64,000 bases of DNA from Jacaranda mimosifolia (taxonomy: Eukaryota; Streptophyta; Magnoliopsida; Lamiales; Bignoniaceae): NCBI GenBank assembly GCA_018894105.1, contig CM032117.1:895501-959500 (forward strand). Reading direction: 5' to 3'. Below the pieces are notes generated by a model. That model saw only the letters and a program-made list of their open reading frames with translations, was not told the origin of the DNA and did not search any database. Made by a program: the position numbers and the translations under genes. This document shows positions 48,450 to 60,982 of the stretch, piece by piece (the stretch's first letter is position 1; each line of letters opens with the position of its first letter).

Positions 48450-50733
48450 TCACTTTGGTGCATAATTAAAAATGTAAGCATACAAGAGCTCATTCCAGAC
48501 ATCAGGAACTCCAGGCAGACACCAATGTATGCAGTCTGCATAGCTAAGGGGGTTAGAAATTTGTTGTTCAGTCAAAGGCTCCCATTGTTTTCTGTAAATT
48601 GAGGGGTGCCCTTCTTTTCTGTAATCCGAAAGTTGAGTTATGTTTATCATTTGGACATTTAATCCTCTCTTTTGAAGTTCATCAATTGTTGTTTCCACTA
48701 TTCTCATCATTTTAGGATCTGTTCCTCTTCCCATGTAGCCCTCTTCGGAAATCATGTCTGTTTCGCCGTAGCAATTTCCTCCGCTGGATTTTCCCCATTC
48801 TTCTGCCCTGAAAAAGTTTGTACGTGAAACGAACAATTTATTAATCACATATTAAAAATGACGATACCACCTGGTCTTGCCCAAAATCAGGTCGAAAGAA
48901 TTGAGGTGTCTTAGTTGAACAAACAATTTATGAATTTTCTCAAATTCCTTGGCTTAGAAACAAGATCAGGTTCTCTTAGCTCGTAAGCTGTTTTAAAATC
49001 TTGGCTCATTCATTTTAATGTGGAATAAAATAAGGTCTTTCCATTCGGAATAGGACAATTCAGCATCATCAAAAAGAAAAAAGAAACAAAAAGAAAAGAA
49101 AGTGAAAATGATAGAGTAGAAATATTTGGGTAAATTGCAAAAAAGGACCGCAACAATAGCCAATTTGCAATATAAGATCAAATTTTGAAATGGTATTAAA
49201 ATAAGATTAAAACTCATTAAAAATCGAAAAAAAGGACAGCGACCACGGGAAAGTACAACCAGCGCCCGTGATTGCTTGTGTGGCGCCTGAACCGGTGTTC
49301 CACGCAAGCGCTAAGCAAGCAATCACCGCCGTTGACTGTACTTTCAGGTGGTAGCTGTTCTTTTTTTTTCGATTTTTAATGAGTTTTGATATTACTTTAA
49401 TACCACTCTAAATTTTAATCATATATTGCGAATTGACTATTGTTATGATCCTATTTTTACAATTTTCCCAGAAATATTCTGTGGGAATCAATAAGTACCT
49501 CTCATGAGTGGGGGAGATGCTCATGAAGAACAGTTGAGTCTTGCTACGATTGACATGAATTTCCAACCAATCCGACCATGTCTTTAGAGCCATTTCATAG
49601 CTGCGCAGCATGCTCACGTTCTTGTATATTCCATCTGAACTATTGAACGAACCCCACCTAACAACAACATTCGTTTACAATTAAAATCCAATTTACACAT
49701 GCAATGTCTGAAAATTAAATAATTTTTTATGATGCAAGAACTTACAAGACTTTCATCTGAGGCCTTCGCCACCAAAGATAAGTGTTGAAAACCAGTATAT
49801 CAGCGTCGGTCCAATGGCGGGCATGTTTTTCGATACCTTGGGCTCTCACTATGCGATCTGGCAACCGATGGCTCACGGGATCATCCGAATTGGACTCCAC
49901 CAGCAATGGAGCCCAGTAAAATTCTATCTTTGCATTGTATTCCTTCAATATTCAAAAAGTGGGCTTTTAGCAGTGATATATATAACATTTTTCAAACGTC
50001 TTGTGAGCTTATAAGATATCAGATAATCAGAAATGGTGGACTCACTTTAGCCTTGAATGTGATCAAGGAGCTGCCATTGTTGTGCATGTATTTGCGGCCC
50101 TTTGGGATTGCCTTGTCAAGTAAACAGACCATAGATACCCATTGACCTCTATTCAAAGAATCCCCAACAAACACAAGCCTCTTATTCCTTAGTCTCTCTA
50201 ACAGTGCTGTGGCATTGAACCTTTATTAAGATAGAAAAAACAGTCCACCATGCTCAAGAATCATATACAACACCAGGGGGGGGAGGGAGGGAGGGGGAGA
50301 GAGAGAGAGAGCATATATATTGCTCATCTTTATTAAAATAAAGAGTGAATTAAGACCTTGGGAGGTCGCAATGGTGAGGTTGCCACCTCCAATGCTGATA
50401 ATCCAAGTCATTTCTTCCAAACTTGCCGCAAGCCAATTGATCAGACATGAAAGTGCACTCTTCCTCTTTGTACAAAGGGTGAGAACTGTTATCAAAAACC
50501 CATTTCCCTGAAAACAAATCACACCCAGAATTAGTTGTCTTCTTCGACGTCGATTTAACGTTGTTGCCATGATCATCTTCTTGCACTAAGTAGCCACTCT
50601 CCGTAGTCGTCAGATAAACGGCGCCGACAACCAGCGCCGCCACGAGAAGTGCTACAAGGGATTGAAAACTGCACCTCATATCCATTGCTGTCGTCCCAGA
50701 AAAATCCGGGGACAAATTGCCTTTCTTAGCCAT
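48450..50733 (-). CDS. TBL34: TBL-E: xylan O-acetyltransferase, TBL34-like, 5 exons, 421 aa
   Basis: Exons 50733-50357, 50220-50046, 49942-49746, 49657-49499 and 48807-48450 join in frame. N-terminus [13 protein letters not shown], anchor [59 protein letters not shown] motif in [85 protein letters not shown], DxxH motif in [20 protein letters not shown]. These match Arabidopsis TBL34, one of the enzymes acetylating xylose residues in the Golgi. It is the TBL copy nearest the PYL gene, as TBL34 is to PYL4 in Arabidopsis. Intron 4 carries a Mutator-like inverted-repeat element (49127-49469). Confidence 0.94.
49127..49469. mobile_element. Fold-back Mutator-like MITE in TBL-E intron 4
   Basis: 343 bp that is almost entirely inverted repeat: the left arm TGGGTAAATTGCAAAAAAGG through AAAACTCATTAAAAATCGAA to GTGATTGCTTG pairs with the right arm over about 160 bp per side, leaving a small centre around ACCGGT. 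A perfect 9-bp duplication AGAAATATT flanks it (49118-49126 and 49470-49478). Non-coding. Confidence 0.85.
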
Positions 50734-51517
50734 TGTTCAGATTTTTTGATTGGTGCATCCAGTTTTTTCTGTCTGGGGTTTATCTCTATTTGTATGCAAA
50801 AAGCTGGATCCCACTTCCAAGCATTTGGTAAGAATGAGCTTTCCGGGTTTGTTAGGATGTAGAAAAAGTGCATATATGGTGGTTCAGTGGAACCATTGTT
50901 CCAAGTTGCAGCTTGCTTAAAATAGTGCACTTTAATTTTTTATTATTTTTTTTTTTTTCAGTAAAAGGTTATATAATTATGTGATTCGGTTCAAACTTAA
51001 ATTTGAAATTTTTTCTGAAAATTGATTGAGTGGAATTTGATATTTTCGATTTCTACTTTAAGGTCAGATGAAATATTATTATTTATAGTGTCTGAGTTTT
51101 ATGGTGGGTTGAATTTGTTCTGCTCCATCCTAGTATTTTATTTGTACACGTATCTAGTTTAAGGATAATTTAACTAATGTGCTTCTAAAACACATTAGGG
51201 ATATATCATTATGTAGTAAAGTGAAAAATAGAGTAATACATACATATATGACATACATAGAATAGGGATTTTTGCCAAGCAAGGAAATTAGATATATATG
51301 AACTCATCTACGTTTGCTGCATACATGTATTTTATTGGTAATAACAACTTGGATGTCAGCTGGAGTGGGATATTAGGTAGAGCAGTTGAACTATTGGTTC
51401 AGCAGTTGGTATCTTGAGTCGTTCAAGCCAAGGAAAGCAATTCCCACATGAACAAAATATTACAGATTATAAAATAAAATATGGTGATATCAAATCTCTA
51501 TTATTCTCAAAAATTAA
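50734..51517. other. Upstream region of TBL-E
   Basis: Promoter-side DNA of TBL-E and AT-rich intergenic sequence; no further gene. Confidence 0.5.
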
Positions 51518-51920
51518 GGCTATGTTGTCTTGGCTTTTTCCAAAAAAATTTCGTTCTCCCAAAACAATTACAAAATGGATACGCGTTCTTTAATCCTTCT
51601 CCTTAAAAATAAAATTTCAATACCCAAAAAATCTTTACAATTCATTTACAAAACACCATACAACCATATTTCAATCGTTACATATATATATATAAATCAT
51701 TTTCACCCTATAAACCCAACAAAAAAACAACTAATTTGACATCAACAATAAAGTTTATCTCCTCCCAAAATATAAAGAAACAAACAACTTATTTTCAAAA
51801 CATTTTTTATGTTTTCCCAAAACAAAAATAACACATGACACATTTTTCAAATTTTTTCCCAAAAATCCATTCTCCCAAAATATTTTCTACAATTCACCTA
51901 AAACACAATAGAACAAGCCC
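51518..51920. mobile_element. Tourist-like MITE 5
   Basis: The left terminus GGCTATGTTGTCTTGGCTTT pairs with the reverse complement of the right terminus (GGGCTTGTTCTATTGTGTTT). TAA flanks both sides (51515-51517 and 51921-51923). 403 bp, non-coding. Confidence 0.65.
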
Positions 51921-52440
51921 TAATAGTTTTAAAATAGTTTACAATCAATTGTTTTTGGGATTTACATTATATATATATATTGGCAGATAATATTTATTGG
52001 GAATTGAACCTTCATGTTTGGTGACGATTTTTGATATAATCAAAATGAAATTAAGTAACAAAATAAAATAAGTTTGGATTAACATTCATTAGTTTTTTTT
52101 CCCCAGAAGAAGATTCTAATAACACTTTGTTCTAAAACCGAACCTGTCATTGTCTATTCCCATAATCCCATGTGCCTTGTGCTGATAAGAAGTCAAATTC
52201 TTTTTTATTAAGGCATTGATTGCCTAAATTCATTTAACTGCGTGTAATGCAATCTTATTCATATAGCGGCAGAAATTATGGGAAGTGATGATCGAATGAC
52301 GGGGTGGGGCTTAGAAGTCTTTGAGATTGATTATCGATTTCTTGTATCCCGCTTATTTATGTTATTAAAATTATTGTCATTTTTTATATTATTTGAAAAA
52401 ATAAAAACATTAATTTATACATATTTTATTGAAAATACCA

Positions 52441-52990
52441 CTTATTTTTATTTTCAACATCTCCTAAATTTAGGGTTTATGGTCATTCTCACATCAATCA
52501 AATATAAATTCGATTTGACATAAAGTACTCATAATTATTTCAAAATAATGAAAATATACAAAATATTTTGAAAAAGATATGTCTGTTTTAGGCATAAAAT
52601 ATTATAAACTACCTAAATTTTCAACCCATCGGATGGTCACACTCACTGGTTCTATGACATCACCCTTATTTTTATATCCTAATTATCGTTTTCAAATAAA
52701 ACATCTAATTATGATCTTATTTTTATTTTCAACCTCTCCTGAATTTAGGGTTTAGAGTCATTTTCACATCAATCAAATATAAATTCGATTTGACATAAAA
52801 TACCCATAATTATTTCAAAATAATGAAAATATATAAAATATTTTGAAAAAGATATGTCTGTTTTAGGCATAAAATATTATAAATCACCTAAATTTTCAAC
52901 CCACCAGATGGTCACACTCATTGATTCTATGGCATCACCCTTATTTTTATATCCTAATTATCATTTTCAAATAAAACATCTAATTATGAT
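52441..52990. repeat. 275-bp tandem duplication, two full copies
   Basis: The unit starting CTTATTTTTATTTTCAAC begins at 52441, 52716 and (third, truncated) 52991, an exact 275-bp period. The two full units are nearly identical by eye, including AAAGATATGTCTGTTTTAGG. Non-coding and recent. Confidence 0.9.
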
Positions 52991-52997
52991 CTTATTT

Positions 52998-55213
52998 TTA
53001 TTTTCAAAAATTGTAATTAATTTTTTCATTAACTTTTAGAAATATTAAAAATAAAAATATATTTAAATGGGCCCTGAAACACTCAAACAATTCCGACTTT
53101 CTAATTTAAAGTATGTTTGGCAGTGAGTGTCAAAAAGAATATATATAACTTAAATTAGTTAATCCATCAACCGAACTATCAAATAAATCGAAGTCGACCA
53201 AGCAAGTTGACAAAATATAAAATTGCATTCGCAATATGTTACTGGGCCAACCCCACCATCTTGATTGGTTAAAGGAATCAAAGGAAAATATTAATACAAC
53301 GAGTAATTTATAATATTAAAAAAAAAGATTGAATTGACAGAAATTGGGTAACGAACTATGGAGTATTATAGTTTAATGTCATTTTGTTTTTTTCTTTTTT
53401 TGTGAATGAAATATTGTTTTCAGTTACACTATATTTTTTGAAAAATCTCAATCAATTTTTATTTTTTTTTTCTAAACAGTCGTCACGTTTCTAGGCATGG
53501 AACCTCATTGAACGCGAAAATTGCCTCTAAACTCATAGTGTACATCTTAATTAATATTAAGTTATTATCAACTTATCCGAAAGGGATATTCAATAAATGC
53601 GCACATGTTCTTTATGGTATCACAACCGCCCCTTTTTCAGAAAGCAATATTTTTATGGCAGAGTGACACAATCCAAAATCAATCATTAGGCATTGAGATT
53701 CATGTGGGAGCACGTGACACCATAGCACTTTGCTATAGTTCTCAATTTTCCGATTAGTGATTAACTCTAATGCCATTTGTTATGTCCCAGGCCTGCAAGC
53801 TCATCGGATACGAGAACTATCCCCAGGCATCAAGTGCATTTCGAAATTAGACTATGATCAACTTGCCCGAAACAATATCAATGGATATGCACATGAATTC
53901 TTTAACCAAATTTTATAAAGTAGTCATCTTACTAGTATTTTATCAATGTGGCATGACAAAGATTTTCTTTTTATTCATCTTTTTCATTAAAATCTTTATA
54001 CTTATAATTCAACATGAACATAAAAGTCACTAAATTTATTACAAAAGCTCATGTGAAATGAAAACTTTGACTATAAAAGAAGAAATTAAAAGTTCAGTGA
54101 CATTGATTTTGCTTGAACTGAGGTCGTTTATTGAAGAATTTAAGTGTCAAATTGCTGGGTTCAAAAGACTTGGAAAACCCAAAGAAAAGGAATGAGTAAT
54201 CAAATGACTTAGAAGAAACACCAAAAGCCAGTTGTTTGGTTATTACAAAATGCTTTAAAATAAAAGATAAGTGGTGTATTTAAAGACACGAGTTTAATTT
54301 TGTGAGATAGAGTTCACTCCTTAGGACGAGTTTGATATGAAAAATTATTAATTGCACTTAATGTTGACCCGATAAAATTAGGAGTTATTTGAAGGGATTA
54401 ATATACCTGTTTGATATTGAAAATTTTAGTTCATATTATAAATTCCATAATCTTGCATTCCTGTTTGATTTGAAATATTGAAAAAGATTATTTTCTTAAA
54501 TTTCATTATTACCGTCATTTGTCCATCTCTAAAAATTAACTGCGTCAAAATGAGGGATAAATTCATCCTTATGTTATTTAGTTCATCTGGTCGGATTACA
54601 ACCTTATCAGTACAGGTTTGGTGTGAGCTCGGAGTCAATTTTGTCTCGACCCATTACCATAATCTCTTTTATTAAACACGTTACTAACATTGGATTGAAG
54701 GAGTTCTTCCAAAATATTGTTGGGCTCAGGCCCAAATTAACTTAGTGGGTTTCATGCAAGCTCACAACATCATTATATATTTCGAATTCTCCTTGTCGAG
54801 CCCATTGGTGGCCTACTTTGAATGTCTTACCATACATTAGTTAGATGATGGCATTATCTTTTAATTCGTGACGAGAAATAAAATTGTTAAATTTGTGACG
54901 ATAAATAAAGATTGTTTGCACGCACAATAACTACTAGGAGACAACCAAACAAAGTGCTACGGTTCCTCAATAAATTAAGGTTTTATGTTGTCTTTCATAT
55001 AATATTTACATTTTGCATATTCTTATCTTTATTTGTTGAAAATTAGTAAAATTGTTAATTAATGTTGTCACCTGTCATGCACAACGCTTATTAAATATTT
55101 AAATTCTCATTCCAGACGATTGATTTAAGTTACGACTGCAATTCTAAATAATGTACAACTAATTATAGATGAGAGGCCTGTCGGCAGTGCTCTAATCATA
55201 AATGTGTGAGAAT
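52998..55213. other. Intergenic, no supported gene
   Basis: AT-rich DNA; short frames near 54426-54675 overlap each other on opposite strands and show no family. Confidence 0.4.
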
Positions 55214-55218
55214 ATTCT

Positions 55219-56100
55219 TGTAATGACTCAAAGAATAATAAAAATTATAATAATAATAAATTAATTTTCTAACTTAATTAAGTGATAACAATTAGTGAGC
55301 TTTTATTCTTGAAATTATGTTTATAAGTTACAAGAGGAATATGAAGTGTTATCACTTAAGAATGAGGAAGATAGCGGGTATTAATTATGAAATAGTGGAG
55401 GAATATGTAGTAATACCCTATATATGCAAGTATATGAAGAAGTTCATCTTATTCAAGAATGAGAAGAGTGGTACATTATTGAGGGATAGTGGGAATTATT
55501 TGTAGGTTACAAAATTACCTATATATATGTTGGAAATATGTGGAAACATACACATCTTATATGGTTAGAAACTATTAGAGGAGGAAGAGAAAGTATTGGA
55601 GAAAGAATTAGGAGAGGAAGATTCTTGAATGGTGTTTTTACTTAGTTTTATAAGAATTTGCAAGGTGAGTGTTTTACATATGTTTAAGGTTTGAAATGTT
55701 CACAATTCTTAACATAAGAATATGTTTTGCATAGCTATGTTGACCGTAACATTTTGCTATATGATATGAAATCTATGCGATACGAATCTTAGAATATGCC
55801 AGCTCGAAACTAGTTTCGAATACTTTGTAAATTTTGATATGACGGTGGTTTGTTCACCGATTTTTGGGTATTATAGTCTCATGGTCATGTTAAATATAAG
55901 TGATTTTGAATATTTTGCATCTTAAATATATGTAAAATGCTTGCTAAGCTTTCGAGCTCACTGTTTTTGTTGACATTTTCAGATATGGAGGAGAATTAGC
56001 AAGGTCAAGAGATAAGGAGCAACTTTCAAGTTTTAGTCTTTTTATTGATTTAATTTATGTATAAAAATCCTATTTTATTTTTTTAAGTTGGGGCGTGACA
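55219..56100. mobile_element. Solo LTR, 882 bp, Gypsy-like
   Basis: It begins TGTAATGACTC and ends GTTGGGGCGTGACA, resembling TGTAACGCCCC...GGGGCGTTACA LTR ends of plant Gypsy elements, and is flanked by ATTCT on both sides (55214-55218 and 56101-56105). The interior includes TTCGAGCTCACTGTTTTTGT and ATATGGAGGAGAATTAGC, as seen in such LTRs. No internal domain. The frame at 55317-55505 lies inside it and is not a gene. Confidence 0.75.
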
Positions 56101-56105
56101 ATTCT

Positions 56106-57322
56106 AGAATTAAATTTTAATGAATTTGTAATGTACATATATGATGAAATAAATAAACTATTGACAAGAGGCCAACCTAACTTATGAAGCCTAGTTTTTT
56201 TTTTTTCATTTTTCCCTTTTTCTCAGGACAATGAATTTTTGGGAGAACCAAGAAAATTTTTTGGGAGAACCAAGAAGGCCCACAGCTTGTGGATATGATC
56301 AGTTTTGGTCTTGAAACCGAAAGAAAACGAAAGACCTTTCTGTTTTATTGGTTTTGCAAATTAAAAAGAAATCAGGCTATTATTTTTCCTTTTTAATTAT
56401 CATATAATTGGAAATTAAGAAAATTGAGAAAAAATAGACTCTATCGGCCGACTTTATACGGCGGTGGTGCATGCGGGTTTGAATGCGGTCAAACGAATTA
56501 TCCGAGAATTGTTCAAAAATTTTAAAATAATTTGTCAATTTATTTTTTATTCATTTTTAAGGTACTTTTTCCTCATTTTTTGGGTATTTTCAGAATAATT
56601 TTTTTATCAATAAACATATCAAGATGATATTTTAATAAATAGAAATTTTATAATTAATAATGGCATGCATGATCGTGACACACACACACATATTTTATTT
56701 TGTTTTATTTGTAACAATAGGCAATAGCTATTTCCTGTAATTGTTGAAAAGATTAAATAATAATGTTCTAAAATTATTAATAATAATTAATTAATTAATG
56801 ATATTCTATGACAAAAAATAAGTATTTCTGTGTGGTTATAATTCTTTTAGCAGAATGTTGGTATTGCCATTGGGTGTCGTTATAAGTATATATTAACTAT
56901 GATGTATGACAAATAATTGGGTTGTTTTTTTTCCTTATTAAATGCATGAATATCATTGTCATGACATGCTAAAATTATATATATGCATATCATCATGAAT
57001 TGCATTTTTTAAATTATAACGTAACTCGACATATATCATTAATTTTATCTTTTATTGATGTGGATCGTTAAAGTAACTAGAAAAGTACTGGGATAAAGTT
57101 TACCTGTGAATAAATAAGATTATAATAAAATGGAATATGCTTTGGCATCTTGCAAAATATTTTAGGATTAATTCAGTTGCATTAACTAAATAGTTCCTGG
57201 AGAGTACATTCGTCCTTTCAAAAGTAAAATCTATATAACTATATTGCAAAAATTCTACGGCATAGAACGGTTCAAATTGTGAACATTCTAAGGTAAAAAC
57301 TGCAACTCACCTCGAAAAGTAA
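56106..57322. other. Intergenic, no supported gene
   Basis: AT-rich with a short direct duplication near 56240-56275 (TTTTTGGGAGAACCAAGAA repeated). Nothing else recognised. Confidence 0.4.
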
Positions 57323-57668
57323 GCCTGTTTGGTTTTATTTCCAAACCCATTTTCCACCAATTTTACTATTTCAGAAACAGAAATCATCACTTTTTAAAAA
57401 AATTTACCCAATATAATTTCAATTTTCATTTTCAAAACACATTCTCCAATAACTTATATATCTTTTCTCAATAACCTATATATCTTCTTTCTCTATTCTA
57501 TTATTTCTATCTCTCTCCACCTACAACCTATATAATCATTATATTTCCAACATAATCATTACATTTCCAAACATTTCATCCAAATACATTTCTATTTTCA
57601 CATCATATCACATAACTAATTTTCACAATTGTGGAAATGATGGAAATGGAAATAAAACCAACAAGCCC
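57323..57668. mobile_element. Tourist-like MITE 3
   Basis: The left terminus GCCTGTTTGGTTTTATTTCC pairs with the reverse complement of the right terminus (GGGCTTGTTGGTTTTATTTC). TAA flanks both sides (57320-57322 and 57669-57671). 346 bp; its interior resembles MITEs 1 and 2 (CATTCTCCAATAACTTATAT). Confidence 0.7.
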
Positions 57669-57817
57669 TAAGAGTTTGACTTTCCAACGATATATATATA
57701 TATGTATGTGTGTGTGTGTGTAAATTGTCCCATGTTGAATGATCAATTAGCTCAATTATATGAATAATTTTAAAGTCAAATTTTGACAAATTTTTAATAT
57801 ATGTGTGTATATATATA

Positions 57818-58621
57818 TCCATACTATTAAAAAAAGAAGAAGGCATTTTTGTGTCTAAAATGAAAGTTATGATACCAAATTTTAATATATCAAATTTGCC
57901 CTTTTACTTATTCAATATTCAATAAATTTTTGTGTATACAAATAACCATCATTTATTCAAAAACTTCCACTATTTACTTATTTTAATTATTTTTAAATTT
58001 TTTTCTTTAATTTGGTAATGAATTATAAAATTTTTACTTTAAGTGTGTGCTATCTTCATAATTATACAAATTATAAGTTTGTTTTTGTTATGTATGTCAA
58101 TTTTAAATATAATAAATGTGAAAATCTGAAAATATATATAAATAATATGATTATCTAAAAATATTTTCTGCACGCAGAAATTGCGTGCATAAAATATTTT
58201 ATGCCTATATATATATATATAGGCCATTTACACACTTAAAGTGACGGTTGCGCTATGCTACACCAAATATCATTTTACCAATTATACCCTTAATTTTTAA
58301 TTTAACTTTAAAACTGAATTTATTACTTAATTTAACATTAAAAGCATAAATAATATAGTGAAAACGTAACAACAAAATTTATAGAATGTATAGGTAGATA
58401 TATTTAATAATTTTAAAATTTTGATGTAGAAATAATTTGCTAAATATGAGTTTATATTAATGGATAATTACTATCATATGCTATTGATGTAATTATTGTT
58501 AAATTATGTTATTACTAACATATACCGTAAAATGTTGAGTACTTTATTTTTTAATATAATTTAGCATCAATAATATGATAAACTAATATGCACACAGAAA
58601 CAGCGGTGCCACGACGATTAG
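57818..58621 (+). mobile_element. Candidate non-autonomous Helitron, 804 bp
   Basis: The 5' end TCCATACTATTAAAAAAAGA fits plant Helitron starts (TC after a host A). The 3' end GCACACAGAAACAGCGGTGC, then CACGACGATTAG before a host T, has a short hairpin and a CTRR-like end (TTAG). An internal hairpin at 58158-58200 (GCACGCAGAAATTGCGTGC) looks like a second copy of such a 3' end. No Rep/helicase coding. Confidence 0.45.
58158..58200. repeat. 18-bp stem hairpin
   Basis: AAAATATTTTCTGCACGC (58158-58175) pairs with GCGTGCATAAAATATTTT (58183-58200) with one mismatch and a 7-base loop. It resembles a Helitron 3' terminal hairpin. Confidence 0.8.
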
Positions 58622-60982
58622 TATATAAATAAAAAAAAACATATAAATTACCATTTAATAATATCATGATCTCCATAATCCGAGTCAATTAAAATCCTCC
58701 AAAAGCAAGTTGAAGTGTTCTTTTCTCCACCAAAAGATTATATTATCCAAGAATTTAAAATATTGCACACTTGCCCAAATTTAAATAAAAAAGTTGAAAA
58801 TGAGAAAGAAAGAAAAGATTGAAAATTGGGAACGGGATAACGTGAAGGCATTGAACACAAGTAGACAACAAGGCACGGGATTATTATAGGCCTTTTGTGC
58901 CCACTTGCACTACAACTTGCACCTCTCCTGTAATTAACCCACGTCATATTCCTTTTTTTCCTCAACTCGTTCCACGCTTTTCATTATTTTTACAATTTCC
59001 TTTTTTCCAAAGCACGACACTAAAAACCAAAAATAAAAGCCCAACTTGCCTGCATAATATATGATGGAAATAGACAGAGAAAGAGAAAAAGGAAGACAAT
59101 TTGCAAGTTGCTGCATATGATGTAGTAGTAGTACTATATTTTCTTTAACAGCTAGTTGGTCTCCCCCAGAGGCCAACTTGCAGGGGCTACTTAGCTGTTT
59201 GATTCCCTTCATCTTAATTAATACTATTACAAGTATTTTTATTTATTTGTTTGTTTGTTTTTTTGGGAAATTATTGAAAAAGAAAAAAAGAACTAAATAA
59301 AAAAAATGAAGAACATGGTGTGTAGATTCATCCCCCCACGTCCCATGCATTGCTTCATATTGAAATTTTCTATTTTGGACTATTTATTTCGGTTGTTATT
59401 TCTATTAGTGTCTCATATTGGTAAAATAAATAAGTTGTAGTCTCTATATATGATATTGGTCAGTTTTTATCTCTTGAGTTAACTTTTGGAGTTGAATTAA
59501 GCCTAAAGTCCACTCTTTATTATGATATTAGAGTCACGTGTTCTCGATGTTGGGTTATCGATATTATTCAGCCACATGTGGAATAACTCGATGTTGGGCT
59601 ACTCAATATTATTTGGCCACCTATTGCATGTTATTTCATGCTCCAAATGTTCATTGCTGATCCCATATTGATTTATTGTTGTTTAAAGATTAGTCATGTT
59701 TAGACAAATAGACTTCCATCACAACGTATTCTTTCCGGTCTAATGCAATAGTTTAAAATTCAAATTTAACGTAGTACAAGAGAAGAGGTAATTTTTAACA
59801 ATATAAAAATTGGTATTTTTCTATAATTATGATTTTCACAATATTAATAAAAATTAAATCTACAGTGACAATAAAAATTTTATCATTCTCTAAACCGTTA
59901 ACATTGCCGAGTGTGATAATTATAACATATGTTCTTATTACTATAATTAGCCATATTATGATAAAATAAAAATTGTTTAATCAATAATAATAACATAAAG
60001 TTTATTAATATCACTTAATATATATTATTAATAATAAATTTTACATTATCACTTAATTTTTTATGATTATATATATCGCTTATATGTACTTATTTAGATA
60101 ACAAGAATATAAGGCCACTTGGAACGTTTAATTGTTAATTAAAAGGCAAAAGCTTTTCTTTTAATGTAAATACATACATTAAAAAATTGTTAGGATTTAA
60201 AATTTAATTTTACAATTATATGTACGATAATCGTTTATCAAGAGATCTGGGGAATACATGAGTTAGCAAAACCCTAGCCTAGACACACATACATACACAG
60301 TAAAGTAGACAAAATTAACAACCCTAAACCTGGTACTATACTAGGTTTTTTAGCTGCTAATCTACAGTTAAGCAGTGCTTAAACCAATTAAAAAATGGAT
60401 TAATTTGTCGCAAATATCAACGCGCACATCGTACCGAAAACAATTAATACTCCCACTAAATAAATGTCCGGAAGAGTGGAGTGATTATTAATTAATTAAT
60501 TAATATTCTTTAATATAATCTGATCTTATAAGGCATTCAAGCTTAGCCAAGCATTATAGCAGCATCCCATCATCATCAACGATCCAAAGTCGGCCATTTC
60601 ACGCGTAATTACAATACAATATAGTAATTTCTGAGAAATCTTTTGTTCTACTGTGATTAGCTTCCTTGATTATTGTCGAAAATTATAACCTCAAACTACT
60701 GTCTTTGCTTCCTTTTTACATGCGATCAAACTGTATAGACTGTCAGAAATTTTAAGGAGAAAAGATAGATTTTTCTTGGACAAACGATGACAATCTCCAT
60801 GGAAAGGACACAAAAAAACATTACATGTTCATTGAACAATAAAAAAGCAAACATCCCATATGCATACTACAAATGTCATCGCAGACAAGAATTTTTCTTT
60901 CTTGGATTAATCTGATGGAGTGGTGGTTTTCTCTGCATCTGCATGCCTATGATAATTCTGGGGTTTTTTTTTTTTTTTTTTT
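58622..60982. other. Intergenic, with LTR-like fragment near 59405-59720
   Basis: No gene. GTGTCTCATATTGG followed by TGAGTTAACTTTTGGAGTTG and AATTAAGCCTAAAGTCCA resembles a known Copia-type LTR leader, but termini were not found. The last few hundred bases are probably the 3' UTR of the PYL gene, with a T19 run at 60964-60982. Confidence 0.35.

Noticed and set aside
59405..59720. Copia-type LTR
   Set aside because: The sequence recalls a Copia LTR leader, but no TG/CA termini or target duplication could be located, so it was not called as a bounded element.
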